Shown: positions 45,427 to 54,398 of the stretch, in pieces
Numbering within the stretch: position 1 is the first letter of the stretch
Layout: every line of letters starts with the position of its first letter
Assembly: GCF_012641465.1 (NCBI RefSeq)
Contig: NZ_JABAIK010000004.1
Coordinates: forward strand, 186,001 to 250,000
From: Vibrio agarilyticus
Lineage (GTDB): Bacteria; Pseudomonadota; Gammaproteobacteria; Enterobacterales; Vibrionaceae
DNA: 64,000 bases
Direction: 5' to 3'
Notes under the pieces: generated by a model
Seen by the model: only the letters and a program-made list of their open reading frames with translations
Told to the model about the DNA's origin: nothing
The model's database searches: none
Program-made: the position numbers and the translations under genes

Positions 45427-45498
45427 TTAACCTTGCCGATGAACAAGTGTCAGGGTGGAAAAGCCGAGTAACGCAGCCATCACCGCAATATCAAACAC
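45427..45498 (-). pseudogene. Possible remnant or tiny ORF (23 codons) beside a repeat
   Basis: Minus-strand GTG start with GAGG 6 nt upstream and a TAA stop encode VFDIAVMAALLGFSTLTLV plus HRQG. This hydrophobic tail resembles the C-terminus of MrpF-type cation-antiporter subunits. The frame continues open upstream into the family B sequence. It may be a 3' gene remnant cut by repeat insertion and deletion, or chance. Too short to assign. Confidence 0.22.
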
Positions 45499-45511
45499 GT
45501 TTATCCTCAAA

Positions 45512-45613
45512 CAACTTGGCGTTGCAGGTAGGCGGCCAACGAACAAAACCTCTGAACACTGATAAACCAAGTCATTCTCGCTGAACCATGCATCTTGAGG
45601 TTACTTGGGTATA
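45512..45613. repeat. Chimeric repeat: 5' part of family B joined to an end of family A
   Basis: Bases 45512–45566 match the start of family B (TCAAACAACTTGGCGTTGCAGG and on to CCTCTGAACACTGATAAA). At 45567 the match switches to the exact reverse complement of the left 47 bp of the A copy at 8545–8591, ending GGGTATA at 45613. All 47 bases agree. Confidence 0.82.
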
Positions 45614-45752
45614 CACCAAATTACAGTATGGAATGTGAGACACATCGAACCGCTCGACTTACATATTTGCTGGTCAATCGCTAAATTGAACAATACCCAA
45701 ATCATTTCAATGCTCATGCCGATTTTTTTAGAACCCGTGAATGGCAGGCAAA

Positions 45753-45905
45753 TATACCCAAACAACTTGAAGATGCAGGTAAGCGACCAGCGAACAAAGC
45801 CTCTGAGCACTTCGTGAACATAGATAAACTATGTGATGAGGTTTGTGAGTGCCCGTCCCTTACTTTGTAACGAAAAGCGCTGCTACTTCAAGTAGGACAG
45901 GTATA
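45753..45905 (+). repeat. Family B repeat upstream of ppa
   Basis: A 153-bp copy from TATACCCAAACAACTTGAAG to CTTCAAGTAGGACAGGTATA. The ends are imperfect inverted repeats. The centre folds as ACATAG–ATAAA–CTATGT inside an ACAAAGCCTC/GAGGTTTGT stem. It lies 87 bp before the ppa start. The rest of the 600-bp fbp–ppa gap holds the chimeric repeat and no clear gene. Confidence 0.85.
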
Positions 45906-45992
45906 CTCAATCCGCCAGTATCACACTGAAGTTGCGCAAAACAAGCATGATCCGCTTTGGGTTTTCATAACAAAAGCACAAGGAAATGCATC

Positions 45993-46523
45993 ATGAGTTT
46001 AAACCAGGTTCCTGCTGGCCCATCATTACCCGATGATATTTACGTCATCATTGAAATCCCCGCCAATGCCGATCCAATCAAGTACGAAGTCGATAAAGAC
46101 TCTGGCGCCGTCTTTGTCGATCGCTTTATGTCAGCCCCTATGTTTTATCCCTGCAACTACGGCTATGTGAACGATACTCTATCGCTCGACGGCGATCCGG
46201 TTGATGTTCTTGTTCCAACGCCTTACCCACTCCTGCCCGGTTCGGTGATTCGTTGCCGCCCTGTTGGGGTGTTAAAGATGAGCGATGAGTCCGGTGAAGA
46301 TGCCAAAGTCGTTGCAGTCCCTCATAGCAAGTTGTCAAAAGAGTATGACAACATTCAAGATGTGGATGATTTACCGACCTTACTCAAAGCGCAAATTACT
46401 CATTTTTTCGAGCGATATAAAGAGCTTGAGGTGGGAAAATGGGTCAAAGTCGATGGGTGGGAAAACGCACAAGCCGCTCGTGATGAAATTCTAACGTCCT
46501 ATCAACGTGCACAAAATAAATAG
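45993..46523 (+). CDS. ppa: Inorganic pyrophosphatase, family I
   Basis: Ppa hydrolyses pyrophosphate and so pulls biosynthetic reactions forward. The metal-site motif DGDPVDVLV lies at 66–74 and is preceded by the conserved [17 protein letters not shown]. The ATG at 45993 (176 aa) follows AAGGAAATGCATC; the longer frame adds 12 residues with no ribosome site. Confidence 0.97.
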   Translation: MSLNQVPAGPSLPDDIYVIIEIPANADPIKYEVDKDSGAVFVDRFMSAPMFYPCNYGYVNDTLSLDGDPVDVLVPTPYPLLPGSVIRCRPVGVLKMSDESGEDAKVVAVPHSKLSKEYDNIQDVDDLPTLLKAQITHFFERYKELEVGKWVKVDGWENAQAARDEILTSYQRAQNK

Positions 46524-46553
46524 CATACCCAAGGGACGAGAATAACTTAGGTT

Positions 46554-46582
46554 TAAGCCCATCGCGATTCGGGATGGGCTTA
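46554..46582. terminator. Hairpin between ppa and the convergent lipoprotein gene
   Basis: A perfect 10-bp stem (46554–46563 and 46573–46582) with a 9-nt loop lies 30 bp after the ppa stop. TTGTG follows rather than a real T-run, so termination strength is doubtful. Confidence 0.5.
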
Positions 46583-46596
46583 TTGTGAAAGATTAC

Positions 46597-46947
46597 TTAA
46601 TTAATGCGCTCAAACCGACCTTCATAATATTGTGAGCGAAACAGTGGATCGATGGTGTCACAAATGCCGCGATAGGTGAAATCCCGCAATCCAACATTTC
46701 GCGCATCTTGATCGCAATACTGAATTCGGCCAATCTCCCACCCTTGGCTATAAGCTTGGTATTGCGCTACCGTCATTCCTGCTACCTGTCCACCCAGCCC
46801 TCGCTGCGATAACTTTCGCTGCCCTTCTAACGCTTGATCTTGACCAAATTGCTCCCATGCACTCGCCTGCTGCTGGCCACTGGGAAACGGAATGCCCGCG
46901 CAACCTACAACGAACATGAGTACTATTGAACTGATTACAAATTTCAT
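46597..46947 (-). CDS. DUF2799-type lipoprotein (first of two)
   Basis: This 116-aa protein has a lipoprotein signal ending in the lipobox VVGCAG (lipidated Cys at about 17). The mature part has a Gln-rich stretch, then AYSQGWEIGRIQYCDQDA and RGICDTIDPLFRSQYYEGR. These features match DUF2799, a family of small lipoproteins of unknown function. The ATG at 46947 has GAGG at 6 nt; one ATG two codons earlier is also possible. A paralogue lies 800 bp upstream on the same strand. Confidence 0.8.
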   Translation of the reverse strand: MKFVISSIVLMFVVGCAGIPFPSGQQQASAWEQFGQDQALEGQRKLSQRGLGGQVAGMTVAQYQAYSQGWEIGRIQYCDQDARNVGLRDFTYRGICDTIDPLFRSQYYEGRFERIN

Positions 46948-47445
46948 AGTCATCCTCTGATGATTTACTCGATTAGCAATGCTGACATCGCTATAAATGT
47001 ATGTCTGTTCGAGTGCGATACCTTGCGTATTACAACGACCACACTATGTGATGAGACCGCTCAAACAGTTGCGGTCATAAGGTGAGATCGCCTCGAACCC
47101 AAAGTCATCCTTTGAAACGTAACCACCAAGCTCAAACTGCGTGAAAAGTGCTTGTGGCACATCACCAAATCACATCTGACTGAATATTATTGATATGCCA
47201 CATTGCGCTGAGTCTCCATCGCCAACCCGTCTTAAAAAAGAGATATCGCAACAATCGAGTCATTAGTACGCAGATCAGATTCAGCTCTATCAATAAATCC
47301 ATACGTCAAAATTAATTTTTTAATTTAAATATCAACATATTAAAACCAAAAATCTTACCAAGAACTGTTACTTAAACATTCGTGCTATAAAGCAAATAAA
47401 ATAAATGAAATCATCAGGCTTAACCGAGACGTCCAAATAACGTCA
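46948..47445. other. Gene-free AT-rich spacer
   Basis: About 500 bp upstream of the first lipoprotein gene hold no supported gene. Bases 47300–47410 are very A/T-rich. A fragment CTATGTGATGAGACC near 47044 recalls the family B core but is too short to call. The lipoprotein promoter should be near 46960–47050. Confidence 0.5.
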
Positions 47446-47655
47446 AAAGGCAGGATTCAGAGACGACTCACTGAGCTGAGAGCAAAGCAACCCCGCAGCG
47501 ACATATACCAAGAGCACTTGGCGTTGTAGGTCGGCGGCAAACGCACAAAGCTTCTGAGCACTTTGTGAACACTTGGTGCACATCTCCTGAACATAGATAA
47601 ACGGTATGATGAGGTTTGTGAGAGCTGCCCCCTGCAACTTCAAGTAGAAAGGGGA
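47446..47655. repeat. Decayed family A fragment fused to a family B copy
   Basis: Bases 47446–47501 match the inner right end of family A with several changes (GGATTCAGAGACGACTCACTGAGCTGAGAGCAAAGCAA). From 47502 a diverged B copy runs to the CTTCAAGTAGAAAGGGG end. It contains an extra stretch of about 22 bp, CACTTGGTGCACATCTCCTG, between two GAAC repeats, compared with the other copies. Confidence 0.72.
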
Positions 47656-47670
47656 CAACGACTACGCGGA

Positions 47671-47700
47671 AAACAAAAAAGCAGCACTTGTATGTGCTGC
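47671..47700 (-). terminator. Intrinsic terminator of the second lipoprotein gene
   Basis: On the minus strand GCAGCAC–ATACAA–GTGCTGC is followed by TTTTTTGTTT. It lies 54 bp after the stop of the lipoprotein gene at 47755. Confidence 0.85.
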
Positions 47701-47754
47701 CTTGACAAACATGGTGCAAACACCAAATTAAAACGCCATCACCTAACCGCCACT

Positions 47755-48102
47755 TTAGAACGCGTTTTCTTGGCGTGCATTGTTATAGTCTTCTCGAAAG
47801 AAGGGATTGATGGTATCGCAGATCCCCATATAGGGGCGCTCTTCAATTGCCAACATCTGTGGGCTTTGGCTGCAATACATTGCTTGACCTTTATCCCATC
47901 CCTCGCTGTAACTTTGGTATTGCTCTGAGGTTAAACTGGAGACGTTGGCGCTCATCTGAGTTTGAGTCTGCTTTGGTTCGCCGGCTTGCGCTTGAGTCTG
48001 CCCAAACTCCATCCACTGACTCGAAGACTCACCAACAGGGAATATCGGTCCTGCACAACCGATTAATCCTAAAAGAAGCACACTTAATAGCCATTTCGTC
48101 AT
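47755..48102 (-). CDS. DUF2799-type lipoprotein (second of two)
   Basis: This 115-aa paralogue has a lipoprotein signal with lipobox LIGCAG. It shares with the first copy the pattern WMEFGQTQA, YSEGWDKGQAMYC, GICDTINPFFREDYNNAR and two conserved cysteines in the mature part, spaced as in the neighbour. The ATG at 48102 follows GAGGAGAAGG; a frame from 48159 has an implausible start. Function unknown; probably anchored in the outer membrane because the residue after Cys is Ala. Confidence 0.8.
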   Translation of the reverse strand: MTKWLLSVLLLGLIGCAGPIFPVGESSSQWMEFGQTQAQAGEPKQTQTQMSANVSSLTSEQYQSYSEGWDKGQAMYCSQSPQMLAIEERPYMGICDTINPFFREDYNNARQENAF

Positions 48103-48181
48103 ATTTACCTTCTCCTCTGCTTCGGGTCCCAACCTCACGATACAAAGCTGAGTAACCACTCACTTGCAGCGCTAAACCCCC

Positions 48182-48547
48182 TCAAAGCATCTCCCTCCGT
48201 TGACACCAGTCTCCAGATGGGATCACTTTACTCAGCGCTTGTTCATTTTGATAAAGATAAATCCATGCTGCTCCAAATGGTGTTATCACCTCAGCTCGGC
48301 GATACTCCAACGGCACATCTTCAAGTTCATCGAGCGCGACCAAAGTCTGCTCATCCACCTGATACACTTCACCGAAAATCGAATGCGTTCCCAAAACCAG
48401 CGCTGGGTAGGGCCCTAAATCAAACAAGGTATAGCAAGGCGGCGTTCGCCACTCTCCTAATTTTTGACAATGCTGCAAATAATGATGGTTGCTCTCGCCA
48501 CGACGCAGCGTGCCATAAACAAAAACGCGATGTCCCTTGGTTATCAT
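48182..48547 (-). CDS. ytfP: Gamma-glutamylcyclotransferase-fold protein YtfP
   Basis: YtfP is a small cytoplasmic protein of the GGCT/AIG2 fold. VFVYGTLRRGESNHHYL is the substrate-binding loop; the general acid Glu of the fold is likely in the DELEDVP stretch. The ATG at 48547 gives 121 aa; the longer frame adds 28 unlikely residues. It lies downstream of tamA–tamB, as in E. coli (ytfMNP). Real substrate unknown. Confidence 0.88.
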   Translation of the reverse strand: MITKGHRVFVYGTLRRGESNHHYLQHCQKLGEWRTPPCYTLFDLGPYPALVLGTHSIFGEVYQVDEQTLVALDELEDVPLEYRRAEVITPFGAAWIYLYQNEQALSKVIPSGDWCQRREML

Positions 48548-48646
48548 CGTGTTAATCTCACTCCCAACTTCAAATACCACCGTGGCAAACGTCTTATACT
48601 CACACGAGCTAACGATGTGATTTAACGACAAACGAAAAAAAGGACA

Positions 48647-51600
48647 TCAATTAAATTCAAATTGATATAGTAGATCCAAAGCACTGTCTAAACCTGAGAC
48701 AGCCTCAATATAGAAATCACGGAACAGTTGATAACGCACCGTAAACTCGCCAACCGGTTTAAAAATACCGACACCATACTTCACCTGAAGCCCCGGCGCG
48801 ATGTAACCACTCACTTCGACTGTCGAATCATCCCCACTGCCGACGGTACCTAATTGTAAGTCACTCACGCCAAAGGCTTTGCCTATATTGCCCACCAGTT
48901 TGCCACTTTGCGCCAAACTCAACCCGATCAGCATTGACGTCATCGCATCACTTCCACCGGAGTCCGCGCCGATATTTTGCCCGCGCAACAGATAAGAGAG
49001 TGCGTTAGCTTGTGGCATGGCGGGTTCTGAAAAAATCGTAATCGTTGGATCGGTTGCCAAACCTGTCACTTTAATCCCAGCGGTCACATCGTCTTCGGTA
49101 TTTTCCGGATTTCGAATCGCAGTGATCGACACATAGGGCTGATCGACTGGGCCATTAAGCAGCACTTTTCCTTCTTGGATCACCAAATCCTGCCCAAACG
49201 AGGTGTAAGTACCATTCAGCACGTTCACTTCTCCAGAAACAAACGGACCATTATCACGCTCCGTTAAACTCAATGTGCCGGCTAAATTGCCTTTTAAACC
49301 AAAAGCAGAGAGCTTAAACGCCTCATCTATCGTTAAGGTCACATTGGTTTTTACCGTAAATGGTATCGCGTTTTGCTCATCAATTGGCTGCAGCTTGGCG
49401 TTCACCAGTACCTGATCTTTTGACACACTGACTGCGCTTTCTGGCAATTGCTCAATCACGATTGAACCTTTTGGTACGACAATCTTGCCATCAATGCTGG
49501 CCTCATGAGGCTTGATATCAATGGTCATATCGGGCTCGACCCAAATGGCAATCGTCGGCGGCATGCTCACTTCCAGCTGATTCGCATAAACTCGAATTTG
49601 GCTATGCCATGCCGCAAGATCTTGCCAATCCCCCGTACCAGTGACAGAAAGCGAACCCTCTGGCGTGACGATGTCAGAGCTCAATTGCGCTTGATATTGA
49701 TTCAATTTCAGCGTCATTTGGCCTGAATTAATATCGATCGGCGTCACTTCACCTTTTAGCACCATATTTGACAGCGAAATATCACCAAACAGCTGAGGAT
49801 GAAGCACATCACCGCTAAAGCGAATGTCGCTTTGCAATTGACCATCCAACTCACTGTACTCGCCAATCAACGGGCGCAAAAACGTCAAATCAAACTGGGA
49901 TAGGCGTAAGGTTCCTGTCATTTGTGGATCGTCACTGTTGACGTCACTCAACTGAGCCTGCCCGGACAGATCGCCATTGTTGGTAAAATCCAACTGCCAA
50001 TCCGCCGTTAACTTATCGTTTTGCAGCTGCGCATTTAACGCTATCGAGTCCCAGCCTACGCTTATTGGGGTATTAAGTTCTTGAGTCACAGAGCCCTTAG
50101 GCAAGCGAATTGATGCGGAGACAAAGGGCGAGCGTTTCGGCGCCCATTTGGCTCGAAGGGTGGCACTCACTTCGCCTTTGACTTGGGTTTGCTTGGGTAT
50201 AAATTCGCTGATTTGGTCAAAATTAAATTGATTGATTTTTGCACTAATATCGCCCGTTTGACCGATAGAAACCATATCACCAAGGCAAATACTCGACTGC
50301 GCTTGCTGCCAGCAGTGGCCTCGAATATCAACTTCATTAGTTTCTAAATCAACGCGGATCGGCGTAGCTTGTGCCAATTGCCAACGCCCTTGTTGCGTGG
50401 TGACTTGCATTGAGGATAACGCGCCCTGCCACTGCGCTTGAGGTTTTAATCTGAGCCCACCTTGAATATTCAGCTCACTCGATAGCCAATTCGATACTAA
50501 CGTCGCATCAAGCGTTTGTTGAGATTGCTTGCCCGTTAACGTCACTTTTAATGAATCAAATTGGCGTTCGCCTTCACCAAAGCGAGTGGCATCCAGCGTT
50601 AGCTCACCTTGCGGATCGTCACTGAGCGCAACGGTACCCTTTAAACCCAAGCTTGCCGCAGTCAAAGCTTGATAAGCGAGTTGCTGAGCCTTGAAATCCA
50701 CCTGAGCGGTCGGCGTCGCAAAAGGGCCTGTCAAATTAAGAGCGCCTCGTGCCACTCCCTTCGCATTCGGCACACTCTTACTCAAATCGGCAATATCGAT
50801 GTCAAGATCCAATGCCCAAGTTTGATTTAAACGGCCGTGGGCGGAAATTCGATTTGGCCCGTGAGAGAGCACCAGTTTCTCGGTGGTTAACGCGATATCA
50901 CTGTCACGAGTTGGCTGCTCAATCATCAATTTTCCAGAGACATTCAACGGATAATCGCGCAGCACACCATCGACATCGAGCTTGGGTAAGTTAACCCACC
51001 AACCCCCTTTATCGGTTAAATGCCCCTGGGTTTGCACTTGCCCACTCAATTTGCCCTCAGCTTCTGGCCACTGCAACCCCGGCTCGAGATCACGAAATGC
51101 AAGCGATGCTTGCCATTTGGCTAACTCTTGCCAATCGGCGTTTGCACTACCGGAAATGTCACCGCCTAAGGTGTTAAGCATGAGCGTCGTCAAATTGACG
51201 TTTGTTAACGTTCCTTCGCCCTTTAACACCGAGTGAATTGATGGTATCGACGCTCCGGCCAATTGAGCGTCAAGTGCAAATTGATAGCCTTGCAAAGAGC
51301 CATTAGCCTTTAAGTCAGTCTGAGAAAATTGATATTCCGGTGTTCCTGTCAGCGGCCACTGACCTGCGCCATCACTCAATTCAAATGCAAAAGGAAGACT
51401 TGGCTCAAGTGGTGACAAGGTGGCATCTAACATCGCATCAACATCCCCTTGCCACTGGCTACTCACAGCCAACGACGCCACCGATTGGCTGGCCGTCAGG
51501 GTCAATGACTGTTGTGTTAAAGGAGCTTGCGTCGTGTCGGCAGTCAGTGAAAGAGAGAGCGGATAATCCCCTTCCAGCGTGACATCTCCTTGCAAGCTGG

Positions 51601-52498
51601 CGTTTAGGGTAGGCATGGCCAGCGTCAATTGTTCAACCGTCACTTTGCGCTGCTCGGTGTGCGCTTTGAGCTCTAATCGCTCAATCTCCAGAGGCGTATT
51701 CGCACTCGATTTTGCGTTGCTTTTGCCTGTGGTTTTCGTCGCAGAGGATGGGGCTTTGTTTGCGTCATTGCCTGTGGCCAAAATCACCTTCGCGTTTTGT
51801 AGCTCAAAACCCTGCAATTCGATATCCAATGGCAGATCAACGGTCGGTAAAGTGATAGGCGTGCGCTCTGTGTTAACCGCATTTGCAGCGGACTCGGACT
51901 CCGCAGTGTTGTCTGAGCTCGTTGACGATGCCACCGCTGGTTTGACTTCCAGCGATTGCCACTGCGTGGGCGCTATGGTCAACTTTGAACCCGCCAGTGT
52001 CACGCCAGTGTGAAATTGAGCCCATCGCACCTGATTGCCTAAAATATTGAGCGACACCTGATTCAAGGAAACGCCATTTAACGCAATCGGCAGTGGCAAA
52101 GAGAACGAGGTCGACGTTTGGTTTGGGGCCGGCTCATCCTGCGAAGCGGGTAGGTGTGGCAAACTGACTGTGACGCGATTAAGTTGCAGCGCATTTACGC
52201 ACAGCTGTGGTGTCAAAAGGCAGCGAAAATCATTGGCTAATGTTAGCTCGCCCACGTCAATATCGAGTTTCAGATCTTTGTCGTTATAACGCACATCGCT
52301 GAGTGTAAATCGAGGAAACAGCGCGCCGGAGTGGCTAGCCACCGACAAGGAGGGCAGCGCTTTTTCGCCAACCCACAGCAGCGCGCTCAAACCTAAATTG
52401 GTAAAGGTTAAACACACCACTGCAAGGAGGATCAGCGTAATGAACCCAATTAACGAGACTGATAACCATTTGATCCAGCGCCAAACTGAACGCGTCAT
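48647..52498 (-). CDS. tamB: Translocation and assembly module subunit TamB
   Basis: TamB is a very long AsmA-like protein anchored in the inner membrane that spans the periplasm to TamA. It takes part in outer-membrane protein assembly and in phospholipid transport to the outer membrane. A signal anchor lies at about 13–35. Most of the 1283 residues are repetitive beta-strand-rich sequence, and the C-terminal DUF490 domain ends in a beta-barrel-like strand (LYQFEFN). The segment from about 190 to 270 is low-complexity Ser/Ala/Thr/Asn-rich. It overlaps tamA by 4 bp. Confidence 0.96.
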   Translation of the reverse strand: MTRSVWRWIKWLSVSLIGFITLILLAVVCLTFTNLGLSALLWVGEKALPSLSVASHSGALFPRFTLSDVRYNDKDLKLDIDVGELTLANDFRCLLTPQLCVNALQLNRVTVSLPHLPASQDEPAPNQTSTSFSLPLPIALNGVSLNQVSLNILGNQVRWAQFHTGVTLAGSKLTIAPTQWQSLEVKPAVASSTSSDNTAESESAANAVNTERTPITLPTVDLPLDIELQGFELQNAKVILATGNDANKAPSSATKTTGKSNAKSSANTPLEIERLELKAHTEQRKVTVEQLTLAMPTLNASLQGDVTLEGDYPLSLSLTADTTQAPLTQQSLTLTASQSVASLAVSSQWQGDVDAMLDATLSPLEPSLPFAFELSDGAGQWPLTGTPEYQFSQTDLKANGSLQGYQFALDAQLAGASIPSIHSVLKGEGTLTNVNLTTLMLNTLGGDISGSANADWQELAKWQASLAFRDLEPGLQWPEAEGKLSGQVQTQGHLTDKGGWWVNLPKLDVDGVLRDYPLNVSGKLMIEQPTRDSDIALTTEKLVLSHGPNRISAHGRLNQTWALDLDIDIADLSKSVPNAKGVARGALNLTGPFATPTAQVDFKAQQLAYQALTAASLGLKGTVALSDDPQGELTLDATRFGEGERQFDSLKVTLTGKQSQQTLDATLVSNWLSSELNIQGGLRLKPQAQWQGALSSMQVTTQQGRWQLAQATPIRVDLETNEVDIRGHCWQQAQSSICLGDMVSIGQTGDISAKINQFNFDQISEFIPKQTQVKGEVSATLRAKWAPKRSPFVSASIRLPKGSVTQELNTPISVGWDSIALNAQLQNDKLTADWQLDFTNNGDLSGQAQLSDVNSDDPQMTGTLRLSQFDLTFLRPLIGEYSELDGQLQSDIRFSGDVLHPQLFGDISLSNMVLKGEVTPIDINSGQMTLKLNQYQAQLSSDIVTPEGSLSVTGTGDWQDLAAWHSQIRVYANQLEVSMPPTIAIWVEPDMTIDIKPHEASIDGKIVVPKGSIVIEQLPESAVSVSKDQVLVNAKLQPIDEQNAIPFTVKTNVTLTIDEAFKLSAFGLKGNLAGTLSLTERDNGPFVSGEVNVLNGTYTSFGQDLVIQEGKVLLNGPVDQPYVSITAIRNPENTEDDVTAGIKVTGLATDPTITIFSEPAMPQANALSYLLRGQNIGADSGGSDAMTSMLIGLSLAQSGKLVGNIGKAFGVSDLQLGTVGSGDDSTVEVSGYIAPGLQVKYGVGIFKPVGEFTVRYQLFRDFYIEAVSGLDSALDLLYQFEFN

Positions 52499-54207
52499 AA
52501 TTCAGGTCCTAAGGTAAATTCAAGGCGGAACTTGTCCCCGGGTTTTTCATCTAATCCCCAGGCAAAATCAATGCGTACTGGCCCTATCGGTAGAACCCAA
52601 CGCAAACCAAAACCGACGCCGGTTTTCCAGTCAGGACGTTTGTTAAAGGCGTCTCCTGAGTCGACAAAAACCGCGCCCCACCAGTCGCCTTTAAGGCGAT
52701 ATTGCGCTTCCAAGCTTCCTGTCACCATAAACTCACCGCCCGTCAGTGCCCCAGTAGAGTCTCGAGGAGAAATCGACTCATAACTGTAACCACGAATGCT
52801 ATTTTCGCCGCCGGCAAAAAAGCGCAATGATGGCGGTAGTAACTCAAATCGACTCACCACATTGGCACCCGCGTCCAAGCGCGCGATACCGCGAATTTTA
52901 TCATCGTGACTGCGAATCCACATTTGTCTTCCGGTCACGCGAACCAAATCGGCTTCCGATAGCAGTGCTTTACTGCCAAATTCAACCGTAACGCTTTGCT
53001 TATCACCCCACATAGGAAAGCTTGCGCCACGGGCTCGAGTGCGGGAAAACGAAAAACCAGGCAACCAATAATGCGCCGTTGCGTCTTGATCGCCTTGGGT
53101 ATAGCTTTCCAGCAAATAACGCAAAAATACCGCTCGATGCCAATCATCTTGTAACCGCCAGTAGCGATACACGGCCATCGAACCTTCGGTACTGCGCGTA
53201 TCATTGTTATCGATTTTCTTTAGGCCAAATTCGATGCGGTAGTAATCCCTAAGTACATCCTCAAGCGGAATTTGATAGCCCGCTGTCAGCACTTTTTCCG
53301 GCTTTGAATATTTGACTGAACCATCAAAACTATTACCACGGGATCCGACCCATGGTTTTTTCCACGATAACGTTGCACGCGCACCATCATCTGTCGCATA
53401 CCCCAAACCCACACCGAGCTGATTTTTCACTTGTGGTGTCACATCAATTCGCATCGGTAACTCACGCGAGCTATCGAGTAACTTAAGATCGGGTTCGACA
53501 AAGACCGACTTATACCACCCCGTATTTGAGAGATTTTGGTTAAGCTCACCCACATCTTTCAACTGGTAAGGAGCGCCTTGCTTATAAGGCAGCAGTGAAA
53601 GCACTCTGTCAGTGCGAATTTGACTGCCCGTCACTGTGGTTTCACCAAATTGATAACGAATGCCGCTGTCGAAATAGAGGTACACAAAGGCCTGCTCAAG
53701 CTCCGGCGACACTTCAAGTTCATGTTTGGTAAAACGGCCTTTAAAGTAGCCACGCTGCAGCGCTAAGTTACGAATCGACGACTTCAGTGATTCATATTGA
53801 CCATGATTGAGCACCTTGCCTTTTTGCATTGGGTCTTTGGCCACCAGCTTAATAAACTCGGAGTCATTTTTAGCCTCGCCATCGATTTTTACATCGACGA
53901 TTTGGTAACGGACCGGAGGACCTAATGTAATATCAACCACCAAGGCTTTTTTATCATCGCTGACCCGGTAATCTATTTTGGCGTTGTAGTAACCCACCGC
54001 ATTCAAAGCATCTTGAATGCTTTTGCCCAGTCGCGCCTGAAAGCGCAATGAAGTGGAATACTGTTTTTTTGGAATGGAAGAGAGATAAGCATCGACATTC
54101 TTTTTGGGCTCGCCCGAAATCCCTTGGATTTTAAGATCAACCTCCGCTCGCAACGGTGCGGCGAGTAATGTCAAAGCTAGCCCTAATAGGGCGTAATATT
54201 TGCTCAT
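52495..54207 (-). CDS. tamA: Translocation and assembly module subunit TamA
   Basis: TamA is an Omp85-family outer-membrane protein that works with TamB. A signal peptide (1–20, ending APLRA) is followed by three POTRA domains (about 22–265) and a 16-strand barrel. The barrel includes GGENSIRGYSYESISPRD, the Omp85 family's RGY motif, and ends in FTLGPEL. The ATG at 54207 gives 570 aa; the frame from 54264 puts extra residues before the signal peptide. Divergent from msrA. Confidence 0.95.
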   Translation of the reverse strand: MSKYYALLGLALTLLAAPLRAEVDLKIQGISGEPKKNVDAYLSSIPKKQYSTSLRFQARLGKSIQDALNAVGYYNAKIDYRVSDDKKALVVDITLGPPVRYQIVDVKIDGEAKNDSEFIKLVAKDPMQKGKVLNHGQYESLKSSIRNLALQRGYFKGRFTKHELEVSPELEQAFVYLYFDSGIRYQFGETTVTGSQIRTDRVLSLLPYKQGAPYQLKDVGELNQNLSNTGWYKSVFVEPDLKLLDSSRELPMRIDVTPQVKNQLGVGLGYATDDGARATLSWKKPWVGSRGNSFDGSVKYSKPEKVLTAGYQIPLEDVLRDYYRIEFGLKKIDNNDTRSTEGSMAVYRYWRLQDDWHRAVFLRYLLESYTQGDQDATAHYWLPGFSFSRTRARGASFPMWGDKQSVTVEFGSKALLSEADLVRVTGRQMWIRSHDDKIRGIARLDAGANVVSRFELLPPSLRFFAGGENSIRGYSYESISPRDSTGALTGGEFMVTGSLEAQYRLKGDWWGAVFVDSGDAFNKRPDWKTGVGFGLRWVLPIGPVRIDFAWGLDEKPGDKFRLEFTLGPEL

Positions 54208-54398
54208 ATCGATGCGCGTTCTCTTGATTCTTTCAATGGAATAACACAGCAATGCACTGGTCAAAATTCAATGCATTCAAAAAGGTAATATTTTTATTAT
54301 ATTCACACTCACGTTTTTTCAGTACTAGTTGTTACTCATTTATATCACTTGTTAAGCTTATGCGACGAGTTCACAAACGTTCATTTAAGGAGCCGATT

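Noticed and set aside
45601-45810. 69-codon minus-strand frame between fbp and ppa, with a similar MLRGFVR start at 55723–55911
   Set aside because: Both start inside family B sequence and read MLRGFVR from the repeat itself, so the similarity is due to the repeat and not to a protein family.
47044-47084. GACCGC/GCGGTC hairpin in the lipoprotein upstream spacer
   Set aside because: Only six base pairs with a long loop and no T-run; chance is likely.
47443-47719. Overlapping minus-strand frames of 71 and 83 codons
   Set aside because: They read through the A/B repeat and the terminator of the lipoprotein gene and lack plausible protein features.
50749-52013. Several 80–140 codon plus-strand frames inside tamB
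   Set aside because: They are antisense shadows of the long tamB gene without ribosome sites or recognisable domains.
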